Below are positions 1-8,900 of a stretch of DNA of 64,000 nucleotides, piece after piece. Position numbers and translations under genes: made by a program. The notes beneath the pieces were generated by a model. That model was not told where the DNA came from and ran no database searches. It saw only the letters and a list, made by a program, of their open reading frames with translations. The DNA is taken from assembly GCA_964602525.1 (NCBI GenBank), contig CAZRSA010000001.1, forward strand, positions 22,451-86,450, given 5' to 3'. This DNA comes from Lentisalinibacter sp964602525. Lineage in GTDB: Bacteria > Pseudomonadota > Gammaproteobacteria > Steroidobacterales > Woeseiaceae. Positions within the stretch are counted from its first letter, which is position 1; each line of letters opens with the position of its first letter.

Positions 1-1030
1 CCGGCAGCATGCCGACGACATTGGCCGATTCCATGCTGGCGAGGCTGTTCTCGACCGCAACGCTCGCCTGCAGGCCCAGCGGCCGCGCCTCGAAGTCCCG
101 GGCCGCGGCCGCGCTCACCGCCTCGTCGAAATCCACGCCCGCCGCTGAGAAGACGGAGCGTGCTGCCTCGCCGGTCAGCCAGCCCTCGATGGCCACCCGC
201 GGCGGCGCCGCATCGCCGAGGTCCAGGTCGAACTGCTCGCCGCTCCAGCTGCCGCTCACCACCAGCCAGGGATAGCCGGCCGCCTCGGTCTCGTGGACGA
301 TCAGCGCGCCGGCGGCACCCTGCCGCGCCGCCTCCTCGTACTTGTAGGTCCAGCGGCCGTAGTAAGTCATTGCGCGCCCGTTGAAGAGCTCCGGATCGCC
401 GGTGGCGAAGCCGGGATCGTTTACCAGCATCACCACCGTCTTGCCCTCGACGTCGAGACCCTCGTAGTCGTTCCAGTCGTATTCCGGCGCAACGATGCCG
501 TAACCGACGAACACCATCTCGCTGTCGCTCAGCGATTCGGCTTCCTCGTAGCGCTTGGTCCACACCATCATGTCCTGCTGGTAGCGGAACGACAGCGTCT
601 CGTCGCCGCCCCCGATCTCCAGCGACGTGATCTCCTCGGCCGTCACGGAGACCAGCGGAACGGACTGCAGGTAGCTGTCGCCGTTGGCCGGCTGCAAGCC
701 GGCCGCGCGAAATTCGGCGGTGAGGTAGTCGACCGTGTTGCGCTCGCCTTCGCCCCCTGGCGCCCTGCCCTGGAACTCGTCCGATGCGAGCACCTTGACG
801 TGTTCGGCGAAATCCGCGGCGTCGATGGCGGCAATGGCATTGCCGGCGGCTGCATCCGCGGCGGCTGCATCCGCGCCGGCTGCGTCCCCGGCCGCGGCTG
901 CCGGCGGCTCGCCCGCCGGCGGGCCCTCGTCCGGCGCTTGCCCGCCGCAGGCCGCAGTGAAAGTGCCAATAAGCGCTGCCATCGCGGCCGCAGCCGCCCG
1001 AAGTGATAACCGGCGCACAACGATGTCCAT
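1..1030 (-). CDS. M28-family metallopeptidase lipoprotein with PA domain (C-terminus beyond window)
   Basis: About 343 N-terminal residues are visible; the gene runs off the left edge. The start ATG at 1028-1030 follows an AGGAGT ribosome binding site. The protein opens with a lipoprotein signal ending at TAAC (Cys28), followed by a low-complexity Ala/Gly/Asp linker. A segment typical of M28 peptidases comes next (FAEHVKVLASDEFQGRAPG), then a PA-type insert (VFVGYGIVAPEYDWNDYEGL) and ANVVGMLPG, the usual lead-in to the zinc-binding catalytic part. None of the zinc ligands falls inside the window, so catalytic competence cannot be judged. It is probably an envelope-anchored aminopeptidase. The family call rests on motif recall. 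Confidence 0.82.
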   Translation of the reverse strand, partial: MDIVVRRLSLRAAAAAMAALIGTFTAACGGQAPDEGPPAGEPPAAAAGDAAGADAAAADAAAGNAIAAIDAADFAEHVKVLASDEFQGRAPGGEGERNTVDYLTAEFRAAGLQPANGDSYLQSVPLVSVTAEEITSLEIGGGDETLSFRYQQDMMVWTKRYEEAESLSDSEMVFVGYGIVAPEYDWNDYEGLDVEGKTVVMLVNDPGFATGDPELFNGRAMTYYGRWTYKYEEAARQGAAGALIVHETEAAGYPWLVVSGSWSGEQFDLDLGDAAPPRVAIEGWLTGEAARSVFSAAGVDFDEAVSAAAARDFEARPLGLQASVAVENSLASMESANVVGMLP

Positions 1031-1100
1031 GCTGACTCCTGTTTCGTTGCCGGCCGCCGGCGGGCGGCCGTGAATCCGAGCCGCACGGTATACCAGAAAC

Positions 1101-1158
1101 GGCGAGCGTGTACACGCCCGCGGAATTGACCCCGTTATGCCCGCCGCGTACGCTCGCC
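1101..1158 (+). promoter_or_regulatory. Candidate promoter with inverted repeats upstream of the YkvA-like gene
   Basis: TTGACC at 1126-1131 and TACGCT at 1149-1154 are separated by 17 bp, which puts a start site about 20 nt before the ATG at 1183. The pair is bracketed by a 9-bp inverted repeat (GGCGAGCGT at 1101-1109, ACGCTCGCC at 1150-1158). Just upstream lies a perfect 12-bp palindrome, GCGTGTACACGC, at 1106-1117. The -10 match is weak, so the promoter is tentative. Confidence 0.35.
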
Positions 1159-1182
1159 GCTACCTGCCGCGGAGAAAAAACC

Positions 1183-1752
1183 ATGACGCTGCGCATCAGC
1201 ATCGAGCTCGAGGATTCCGATCTCGACCACTTCCGCCTGATCATGAAGGAGGCGCGCCAGGCCGCAGGCCGGGCCACCGAGGAGGAGATCATCGTCGCGG
1301 CCGAGAACCTGCTCGGCCAGGTCCGCGGGGGCAAGGTGCCCGCCTACATCCAGGAGCGGCTCGAGAAGCTCCGTGTGCTCACGGACATGCTGCGCGACGA
1401 CGAGTGGAAGCTCCCGGACGAGGAGAAGAGCCGGGTGATCAACGCCCTGGCCTACTTCGCGGAGCCCGAGGATCTCATCCCCGATCACATACCCGGGCTC
1501 GGTTTCCTGGACGACGCCATCATGGTAGAGCTGGTCGTGCGCGAGTTGCGCCACGAGATCGAGGCGTACCAGGATTTCTGCGACTTCCGCGTGCGCGAGG
1601 AAGCGCGCCGCGGCCGGAAGAACGAAGACCCGGTCACCCGGGAGGAATGGCTGCGAAGCCGACGCCGCGAACTGCACTCGCGAATGCGCCGGCGCCGGCG
1701 CACCGAACGCAAGCGCGGCGGCTCGCGCCGCTCCCCCCTGTCGCTGTTCTGA
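1183..1752 (+). CDS. YkvA-family (DUF1232) protein
   Basis: The 189-residue protein starts at an ATG preceded by GGAGAAAAAACC. The frame is open further upstream but has no better ribosome binding site. Residues about 76-122 carry the DUF1232/YkvA signature, with the core ALAYFAEPEDLIPDHIPG followed by GFLDDA. The YkvA family is small, widespread and of unknown biochemical role. Unlike short membrane YkvA proteins, this one is soluble, with an acidic N-terminal half and a strongly basic Arg-rich tail (last 30 residues) that might bind nucleic acid or membrane. It is followed after 2 bp by another small gene on the same strand, so the two are probably cotranscribed. Confidence 0.8.
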   Translation: MTLRISIELEDSDLDHFRLIMKEARQAAGRATEEEIIVAAENLLGQVRGGKVPAYIQERLEKLRVLTDMLRDDEWKLPDEEKSRVINALAYFAEPEDLIPDHIPGLGFLDDAIMVELVVRELRHEIEAYQDFCDFRVREEARRGRKNEDPVTREEWLRSRRRELHSRMRRRRRTERKRGGSRRSPLSLF

Positions 1753-1754
1753 GC

Positions 1755-2114
1755 GTGAGCGAGGCCGAAGGAGATCTCCCCCGGGACTACCGGGCGGCGG
1801 TCGCGGCGCTGGAACGCACGGTGGCCGGACAGCTGCGCGACGAGCTGGCCGAGGCGGGCGCCGACCGGGGAGAACTCGCAGTGGAACTCCAGCGCCGTCG
1901 TGACGACTACCGTACCTGGCACCGCATGGCAGAAGTACCCCGGCGGGTGGCCGGCGTCGCGGAACGCCTGATCCGGGGCGAGCCGGCTCCCGCGGCACGC
2001 CGCGAACTGGAACTGGCGGTGCTGGCCGCGATGGTCAGGGCCCACGAACGGGCACTGGGGCAGACGCCGGGTGCCGGCCGCCCGGGCGTCAGGGCCAGTA
2101 AAACCAGCCGGTGA
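1755..2114 (+). CDS. Hypothetical protein, GTG start
   Basis: I do not recognise a family. The frame from the GTG at 1755, two bases after the YkvA-like stop, encodes 119 residues rich in Arg, Ala and Glu and predicted to be largely helical (for example AVAALERTVAGQLRDELAEA). No signal peptide, membrane segment or catalytic motif is visible. Tight spacing behind the upstream gene supports translational coupling. Its last 26 bases overlap the end of the convergent gene at 2089-2373. The same frame is open far upstream, which is common in GC-rich DNA, so reality of the gene and its start are uncertain. Confidence 0.5.
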   Translation: MSEAEGDLPRDYRAAVAALERTVAGQLRDELAEAGADRGELAVELQRRRDDYRTWHRMAEVPRRVAGVAERLIRGEPAPAARRELELAVLAAMVRAHERALGQTPGAGRPGVRASKTSR

Positions 2115-2373
2115 ACACCACGTCCGCCCACATCAGACCCTGGGCGGGCCAGCGCCACCAGAGCCCTTTCAGCTGCGCGTAGAAACTTGCCCCCGCCACG
2201 ACTGTCATAGCCAGGAACAGTCCGAGACTGCCCACCAGCGGACGAAACTCCGCGGCGAGCCGCGGATATTCGTCGCCGAGGATGACGAAGATCAGCATCA
2301 CCACGGCGAGGCCGAGACTGATCGAGGCGGCCGAGCCGAGGACGATGCCGGTGATTATGGTGAGTGGCTGCAT
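2089..2373 (-). CDS. Small integral membrane protein, hypothetical
   Basis: The 94-residue protein has two clear hydrophobic helices (about residues 5-32 and 45-70) and a Trp-rich end (KGLWWRWPAQGLMWADVVF then GWFYWP). The pattern suggests a three-helix inner-membrane protein. I recognise no family and no catalytic residues. It is transcribed away from prc, with 122 bp between the two starts, so this gap must hold both promoters. Hydrophobic codon content is consistent along the frame, which argues for a real gene. Confidence 0.65.
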   Translation of the reverse strand: MQPLTIITGIVLGSAASISLGLAVVMLIFVILGDEYPRLAAEFRPLVGSLGLFLAMTVVAGASFYAQLKGLWWRWPAQGLMWADVVFTGWFYWP

Positions 2374-2495
2374 AGGGCGTGTCGAGCGTTGCGAAGGCGT
2401 GTCGTTTGCCCTTGATCGGCGGGTCGGGGCATTCTAGCCTTGCCTCGGCGGGGTGCAAGTGCCGCCGCTGCGTCGGAATCGAGGACGGATCTGGA

Positions 2496-4622
2496 ATGAT
2501 GAAGAGAATCAGAGCTGGTTTATTCGCGACGGCGATCGTGCTGGCCGGTGCCTGGGCAGGCGGCCTCGCATCCGTCGCCGCGGACGCCGTCCCGCCGGAG
2601 AGCAATCCGACGCTGGCACCCACCGACCGTCACGAGCAGATCGCGACGCTGGTCACGGATTTCATCGAGCGCTCCCACTACCGCCGTACCGAGGTCGACG
2701 ACGAGGTGTCGGGACGCATCCTGGACGCCTACATCGAGGCCCTGGACGGCAACCGTTCCTACTTTCTCCGATCCGATATCGAAGCGTTCGAGCAGTACCG
2801 GGACCAGCTCGACGACGCCGTCTCGCGTGACGAGACCCTGGAGCCCGCCTTCGAGATCTTCCGCGTGTACAGGGAGCGCGCCGAGCGCCAGATCAGCCAT
2901 GCGCTGGCCCTGCTCGAGGAAGAACCGGATTTCTCCGTGGAGGAGGCCTTCCGCTTCGATCGCGACGAAGCGCCCTGGGCGGCAGACCAGGCGGAGCTGG
3001 ACGAACTCTGGCGCAAGCGGGTGAAGAACGACGCGCTCAGCCTCGTGCTGACCGAGAAGCCCTGGGAGGAAGTGCGCGACATCCTGGAAAAGCGCTACAA
3101 GCGTTTCCAGAAGCGTTTCGAGCAGATCAACAGCGACGACGTGTTCGAGACCTTCATGAACTCGTACGCTCGCACCATGGATCCGCACTCGAGCTACCTC
3201 TCGCCGCGCAACTCCGAGGAATACCAGATCCAGATGAGCCTCTCCTACTTCGGCATCGGCGCATCTTTGCAGATGGAGGACGAGTACGTCACGGTGATGA
3301 ATATCATCCCGGGTGGCCCCGCGGCCATCGACGGCCAGCTCGAGCCCACCGACCGTATTACCGCCGTAGGCCAGGGCGACGACGGCGAGATGGTGGACGT
3401 CATCGGCTGGCGTCTCGACGACGTCGTGCAGCTCATCCGCGGGCCGGCGGGCACCACCGTGCGGTTGCAGATACTGCCGGGCAACTCTCTGCCCGGCGCC
3501 GAGGAGGAAATGCTCTCGCTGGTCCGCGACCAGGTGAAGCTGGAGGAGCAGGCCGCGAAGAGCGACATCGTCACCATCCCCCGCGACGGCCGCGACTGGC
3601 GGGTTGGCGTGATCACCGTACCCAGCTTCTACCGGGACTACGAGGCCCAGCGCGACGGCGAGAAGGACTTCACCAGCACCACCCGTGACGTCGAGCGTCT
3701 CATCGGTGAACTGGAGGAGGAAGGCATCGACGGCCTCATCGTGGACCTGCGCAACAACGGCGGCGGCCATCTCACCGAGGCTACCGCGCTATCCGGCCTG
3801 TTCATCGACCGCGGTCCGGTGGTGCAGCTGCGCGACTCCACGGGCCGCATCAGCGTCATCGACGACCAGTGGAAGAACGGGGTCGCCTACGACGGCCCGC
3901 TGGCCGTGCTGGTCAACCGTTTCAGCGCCTCGGCGTCCGAGATCTTCGCTGCGGCCGTGCAGGACTACGAGCGAGGCGTGGTAATCGGTCAGCGCACCTT
4001 CGGCAAGGGTTCGGTGCAGAACCTCTACGCCCTGGACCGCTTCCAGCGCGACAGGAGCGGCGATGGTCTGGGGCAGCTTACGCTCACTATCGGGAAGTAC
4101 TACCGGGTCACCGGCGACAGCACCCAGCACCGGGGCGTGGACCCGGATATCGCCCTGCCCTCCATGATCGATGCCGAGGAGGTGGGCGAGAGCACCCGTG
4201 AGACCGCCCTGCCGTGGGACCGGATACGGGCTACCCGCTATGACGCGCGGGAACCGCTGGATCCCACCATCGACCTGCTTTCCACGAGCTTCCGCGAGCG
4301 GCTGAAGAGCGACCCGGACTACGACTATCTCCTGAAGGACATCGAGGCCGCGCAGAGCATGCGCGAGCGCACGACGGTGTCACTGTCCCTGGACGAGCGC
4401 AAGTCGGAGCGCGAGCGCCTGCAGGCGGAGCGCCTGACCCGGGAGAACGAGCGCCGCGAGGCTCTGGGTCTCGAGCCGGTGGAATCCGTCGAGGCGCTGG
4501 AGGAGGAGGAGGAACCGGACATCCTGCTCAAGGAGGCGGCCTCCATCGTCGCCGATATGGCCCAGTTCCTGGCCCTGCCCCGCCCGCCGGCCACCGAGAG
4601 AGCCGCCCGTAACGACCTCTGA
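2496..4622 (+). CDS. prc: Tail-specific (C-terminal processing) protease Prc/Tsp
   Basis: Prc is a periplasmic serine protease of family S41 that degrades proteins by their C-terminal tails and, in E. coli, trims penicillin-binding protein 3 and controls peptidoglycan endopeptidases with NlpI. The 708-residue product (E. coli 682) has a Sec signal peptide (1-28), a PDZ domain at about 250-335 (YFGIGASLQ to VRLQILPG), and the S41 core. The dyad is intact: Ser479 in FSASASEIF, Lys504 and Gln508 in FGKGSVQ, with the same +25/+4 spacing as E. coli S430/K455/Q459. A C-terminal DUF3340-like region with an acidic stretch follows. I chose the first ATG of the ATGATG pair after GAGGACGGATCTGGA. Confidence 0.95.
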   Translation: MMKRIRAGLFATAIVLAGAWAGGLASVAADAVPPESNPTLAPTDRHEQIATLVTDFIERSHYRRTEVDDEVSGRILDAYIEALDGNRSYFLRSDIEAFEQYRDQLDDAVSRDETLEPAFEIFRVYRERAERQISHALALLEEEPDFSVEEAFRFDRDEAPWAADQAELDELWRKRVKNDALSLVLTEKPWEEVRDILEKRYKRFQKRFEQINSDDVFETFMNSYARTMDPHSSYLSPRNSEEYQIQMSLSYFGIGASLQMEDEYVTVMNIIPGGPAAIDGQLEPTDRITAVGQGDDGEMVDVIGWRLDDVVQLIRGPAGTTVRLQILPGNSLPGAEEEMLSLVRDQVKLEEQAAKSDIVTIPRDGRDWRVGVITVPSFYRDYEAQRDGEKDFTSTTRDVERLIGELEEEGIDGLIVDLRNNGGGHLTEATALSGLFIDRGPVVQLRDSTGRISVIDDQWKNGVAYDGPLAVLVNRFSASASEIFAAAVQDYERGVVIGQRTFGKGSVQNLYALDRFQRDRSGDGLGQLTLTIGKYYRVTGDSTQHRGVDPDIALPSMIDAEEVGESTRETALPWDRIRATRYDAREPLDPTIDLLSTSFRERLKSDPDYDYLLKDIEAAQSMRERTTVSLSLDERKSERERLQAERLTRENERREALGLEPVESVEALEEEEEPDILLKEAASIVADMAQFLALPRPPATERAARNDL

Positions 4623-4652
4623 GCCGCCCCGCCCTGCGGGCCCGCAGGCCCC

Positions 4653-4680
4653 TTGCCAACGTCAATTCAGGTGTTATACT
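4653..4680 (+). promoter_or_regulatory. Promoter of the adaptor-RND-RND operon
   Basis: A -35 box TTGCCA (4653-4658) and a -10 box TATACT (4675-4680) are separated by 16 bp. The hexamers are close to the sigma-70 consensus and sit in a local AT-rich island between the prc stop and the adaptor gene. The start site would fall inside the inverted repeat that follows at once. Confidence 0.65.
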
Positions 4681-4699
4681 TAACTACAACACTAGTTAA
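4680..4699. promoter_or_regulatory. Palindromic operator candidate overlapping the efflux promoter
   Basis: A perfect 7-bp inverted repeat, TTAACTA (4680-4686) and TAGTTAA (4693-4699), with a 6-bp spacer, begins at the last base of the -10 box. It covers the expected transcription start. The geometry resembles operators of TetR-type repressors of RND pumps, which block the start site until a ligand binds. No regulator gene lies beside it, so the protein that reads it is unknown. Confidence 0.55.
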
Positions 4700-4800
4700 C
4701 CATGGAACTAGCACGGGACATCCGGCTCCCTGCCATGCGGCCGGCGCGCCTTACGCCCGGATCCGGTACCGGCGCGGCATCTGACAGACTGCGAGGAACA

Positions 4801-5952
4801 ATGAAGGCAATGGACACACGGGATGCAATACGCCGGGGGCGGCTCCCGGCCGGAGTGCTCACCGCCCTGCTGCTGGTCGGTTGCGGCGGTTCCGGAGGGT
4901 CGGCGCCTGCGGACACGGCGGACGCCGGCGACACCGACACGGAGGAAAGCACGGAGGCCGCGATACCGGTGGAGGTGGCCGCCGTGGCTCGGGACGACAT
5001 CTACGCCGTCTACTCGGGCACCGCCGCCCTGGAGGCCTTCGCCGAGGCGGAAGTGGTGGCGAAGGTGGGCGGGGAGATCCGCGAGATCCTCGCCGAGGAA
5101 GGCGAGATCGTGCAGCGGGGCGAGGTGCTCGCCCGGCTGGACGGCGACCGGCTGCGCCTCGAGCTGGAGCAGGCGCGTGCCAATCTGGAGAAGGCGCAGC
5201 AGGAATACCGGCGCAACACCGAACTGCACGAGAAGGGTCTGCTGGCGGCGGGCGCCTTCGAGAACCTCAAGTATGAACTGGACGCACTGCGGGCCGCCTT
5301 CGAGCTGGCGCGGCTCGAGTACAGCTACACCGAGATCCGCGCACCCATCGACGGCGTCGTCTCCGAACGCCTGGTCAAGGTGGGCAACACCATTGCCGTG
5401 AACACGCCGATGTTCCGGGTGACCGACCTCGATCCCATCGTCTCCTACCTGCACGTGCCCGAGAAGGAATTCGGCAAGATCGAGCAGGGCCAGCCCGTGT
5501 TCATCACCATCGACGCCCTGCCCGGCGAACGCTTCCGCGGCGTGGTCGAGCGCATCAGCCCGGTGGTGGACGCCGGTACCGGCACGTTCAAGGTGACCGT
5601 GGAGGTGGACGAGGAAGACACGGCGCTGAAGCCGGGTATGTTCGGCCGCCTCGACATCGTCTACGACTCGCGGCCGGCGCGGCTGCTGGTGCCGCGGCCG
5701 GCGGTGGTGGAGACGGAATCCGGCCCGGCGGTGTACGTGGTACGCGACGGCGTGGTCGAGCGCCGCGACGTCGAGACCGGCATCGCCTGGCGGAACCGGC
5801 TGGAGATCGTGTCCGGCGTGGAGGAGAGCGAGCAGGTGGTGGTGGTCGGGCAGTCCGGTCTGCGCGACGGCGCCCGGGTGAACGTGGTCGTGAACGAGGA
5901 GACCGCCATGCAGCTGAACGCGGAGCTCACGTCGGGCCGCAACCGGCTGTGA
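4801..5952 (+). CDS. RND efflux periplasmic adaptor lipoprotein (HlyD/MFP family)
   Basis: The 383-residue adaptor links an inner-membrane RND pump to an outer-membrane channel. A lipobox ending LLVGC (Cys28) is followed by a Thr/Asp/Glu-rich linker, then the two lipoyl half-motifs (EVVAKVGGEIREILAEEGE and YTEIRAPIDGVVSERLV) flanking an alpha-hairpin (EQARANLEKAQQEYRR), and beta-barrel and membrane-proximal domains (GTFKVTVEVDEED onward). The ATG at 4801 follows GAGGA; a second ATG lies three codons on. It is the first gene of an operon with two RND permeases, 31 bp and 16 bp apart. The promoter with a palindromic operator lies about 120 bp upstream. Confidence 0.92.
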   Translation: MKAMDTRDAIRRGRLPAGVLTALLLVGCGGSGGSAPADTADAGDTDTEESTEAAIPVEVAAVARDDIYAVYSGTAALEAFAEAEVVAKVGGEIREILAEEGEIVQRGEVLARLDGDRLRLELEQARANLEKAQQEYRRNTELHEKGLLAAGAFENLKYELDALRAAFELARLEYSYTEIRAPIDGVVSERLVKVGNTIAVNTPMFRVTDLDPIVSYLHVPEKEFGKIEQGQPVFITIDALPGERFRGVVERISPVVDAGTGTFKVTVEVDEEDTALKPGMFGRLDIVYDSRPARLLVPRPAVVETESGPAVYVVRDGVVERRDVETGIAWRNRLEIVSGVEESEQVVVVGQSGLRDGARVNVVVNEETAMQLNAELTSGRNRL

Positions 5953-5983
5953 ACCCGCGCCGGATACGGGGGAGGAGACTGTC

Positions 5984-8900
5984 ATGTGGCTGGTGAACCG
6001 CGCCACGGAACGCCCGGTGACCGTACTGATGTTCTTCGTCGCCGTCGCCCTGTTCGGCACGGTTTCCCTCAGCCGGCTGGACGTGAATCTGCTGCCGGAC
6101 CTCTCCTACCCCACCCTCACCGTGCGCACCGAACTGGAGGGCGCGGCACCCCAGGAGGTCGAGAATCTCCTCAGCAAGCCCATCGAGGAAGCGGTGGGCA
6201 TCGTCAAGAACGTACGCAAGGTGCGCTCGCTTTCCCGCTCGGGCCAGTCCGACGTGACCATCGAATTCCTCTGGGGCACGGACATGAACCTGGCCAGCGT
6301 CGACGTCCGCGAGAAGCTGGACGTGCTGGAGCTGCCCCTGGAAGCCGACCGGCCCCTTCTGCTGCGTTTCGACCCGGCCAGCGATCCGATCATGCGCTTC
6401 GCCCTGCGCCGCGCCGGCGACGAGGCGGAAAGCGCGGTCCTCTCGGCCAGCGAGCTGAAGCGACTGCGCCGGCTCGCCGAAGACGAACTGAAGCCGGCAC
6501 TGGAGAACGTAGCCGGCGTCGCTGCGGTTAAGGTCAGCGGCGGGCTGGAAGAGGAGATCGAGATCCTGGTGGACCAGGAGCGTCTCGCCCAGCTGGACCT
6601 CTCCATCGACGAGGTGGCCGAACGCATCCGGGCCGAGAATACCAACCTGTCCGGCGGCAGCCTCGAACAGGGCAACCAGCGCTTCCTGGTTCGCACGATC
6701 AACGAGTACCAGTCCGTGGAGGAATTCGCGAGCACGGTCATCGCCACCCGCGAGCGACGCCCGGTCTATCTCGGCGACATCGCGAAGGTGACACGGGGCT
6801 TCAAGGAACGCGAGGCCATCACGCGGGTGGACGGAGCCGAGGCGGTCGAACTCGCGGTGTACAAGGAAGGCGACGGCAATACCGTGCAGATCGCCGGACG
6901 CACGGCCGGCCGCATGGAGGAGCTCACGGAAGACCTGCCCGACGGGCTCGAGGTGGTCGGCGTCCAGGACCAGTCCGGGTTCATCCGGGCCGCCATCGAT
7001 CAGGTGGTGAACGCGGCGCTGCTCGGCGGCCTGCTGGCGGTGCTGGTGCTGTACGGCTTCCTGCGCGACGCGCGGGCCACCGTGATCATCGGTCTCGCCA
7101 TCCCGGTCTCGGTCATCGGCACCTTCGCGCTGATGTACCTCTCCGGCCTGAGCCTGAACATCATGTCGCTGGGCGGCATCGCGCTCGCCGTGGGCCTGCT
7201 GGTGGACAACTCGATCGTGGTGCTCGAGAACATCGTGCGCAAGCGCGAGAGCGGTCTGGGCGTACTTGCTGCGGCCCGTGAGGGCGCCGGCGAGGTGGCC
7301 ACCGCGGTCACCGCCGCCACACTCACGACGGTGGCCGTGTTCTTCCCCATGGTCTTCGTTACCGGCATCGCGGGTCAGCTGTTCCGTGACCAGTCGCTCA
7401 CGGTCACCTACGCCCTGCTCTTCTCGCTGCTGCTGGCAGTCGTGCTCATCCCCATGCTCGCTTCCTCCGGCGGACGGCAGGGCTACGCGGAGTCACGGGA
7501 CGCCCGCCCGCCGGGCCGCATCGGCCGCGGACTCGGCTGGCTCGTCCGCACGGCGGGGCGCCTGTGGCATCTGCTCGCCGGCGGGCTGCGGCTGCTGCTC
7601 ACGCCGGTCGTGCTGCTCTTCAGCGGCCTCAACCGTGCCGCTGCCGCCGTCTACGAGCGGCTGCTGCCGTGGGCGCTTGGCCACCGGGTGCTCGTGCTGG
7701 CGTCCGCCGCCGTGATCTTCTTAGGCTCCGCCGCTCTCGTCCCGCGGCTCGGCACCGAGCTCATCCCCCAGCTCTCCCAGGGCGAGTTCTCCGTCAACCT
7801 GCGCCGCGCCCCCGGAACGCCGCTCGGCGCCACGGATCAGGCCCTGCTCACCGCCTGGCATGCCGCAGCGCAGGTCCCCGGCGTGGAGCGCACCTACTCG
7901 GTGGCCGGCAGCGGCAACCGGCTCGACGCGAGCCCGGTGGACGCGGGCGAGCACACCGGCAGCCTGACGGTACGCATGGCCGCGGATGCCGGCCGCGACG
8001 GCGAGTCTCTGGCCATGGCGCGAATACGCGACGACATCGCAGCCCTGCCGGGCGTGCAGTACGACTTCAGCCGCCCGGAGCTGCTCTCGCTGGCCACACC
8101 GCTCGAGATCGTGGTCAGCGGCTTCGACCTGGCCCGGCTGCGCGCGGCCGCCGACCGCATCACCGCCGCGCTGCGCGAGAATGACCGCTACGCCGACGTC
8201 CGCTCGAGCATCGAGGGCGGCAATCCGGAGATCCAGATCGCCTTCGACCAGGAGCTTGCCGCGAAGCTCGGCCTGTCCGTGCGCGATATCGCCGACCAGG
8301 TGGTGAACAGCGTCCGCGGCAATCTCGCCACCCGCTACAGCTGGCAGGACAAGAAGATCGACGTGATGGTGCGCAGCGTGGAGCGCAGCGCCGCGTCGCT
8401 GGAAGACGTGGGCGCACTCATCGTCAATCCGGCCAGCGACCGCCCGGTTACCCTCGACGACGTCGCCACCATAGTCCTGGCCGAAGGGCCAGCGGAGATC
8501 CGGCGCCTGGACCAGCAGCGCGCCGCCGTGATCTCGGCCAACATCGCCTACGGCGACCTCGGCGCGGCCGCGGACGCCGCCGGGGACATGCTGCGCTCGC
8601 TGCAACTGCCGGCCGGGCTCAGCACCGACATCGTCGGCCAGAGCGAGGAGATGGAGGCCTCGCTAGCCTCCATGCGCTTCACCCTGCTGCTGGCCGTGTT
8701 CCTGGTCTACCTGGTCATGGCCTCCCAGTTCGAGTCGCTGCGCCATCCTTTCGTGATCCTGTTCACCATCCCGCTGGCCCTGGTCGGCGCGGTGCTGGCG
8801 CTGTATCTCACCGGTACCACCATCAACGTGGTGGCATTCATCGGCGTGATCATGCTGGCCGGCATCGTGGTGAACAACGCCATCGTTCTGATCGACCTCA

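Noticed and set aside
4633..4648. A 16-bp perfect palindrome (CCTGCGGGCCCGCAGG) considered as the prc terminator
   Set aside because: It has no usable loop and no T-run, and such GC palindromes are frequent here. It may still slow polymerase, but this cannot be supported.
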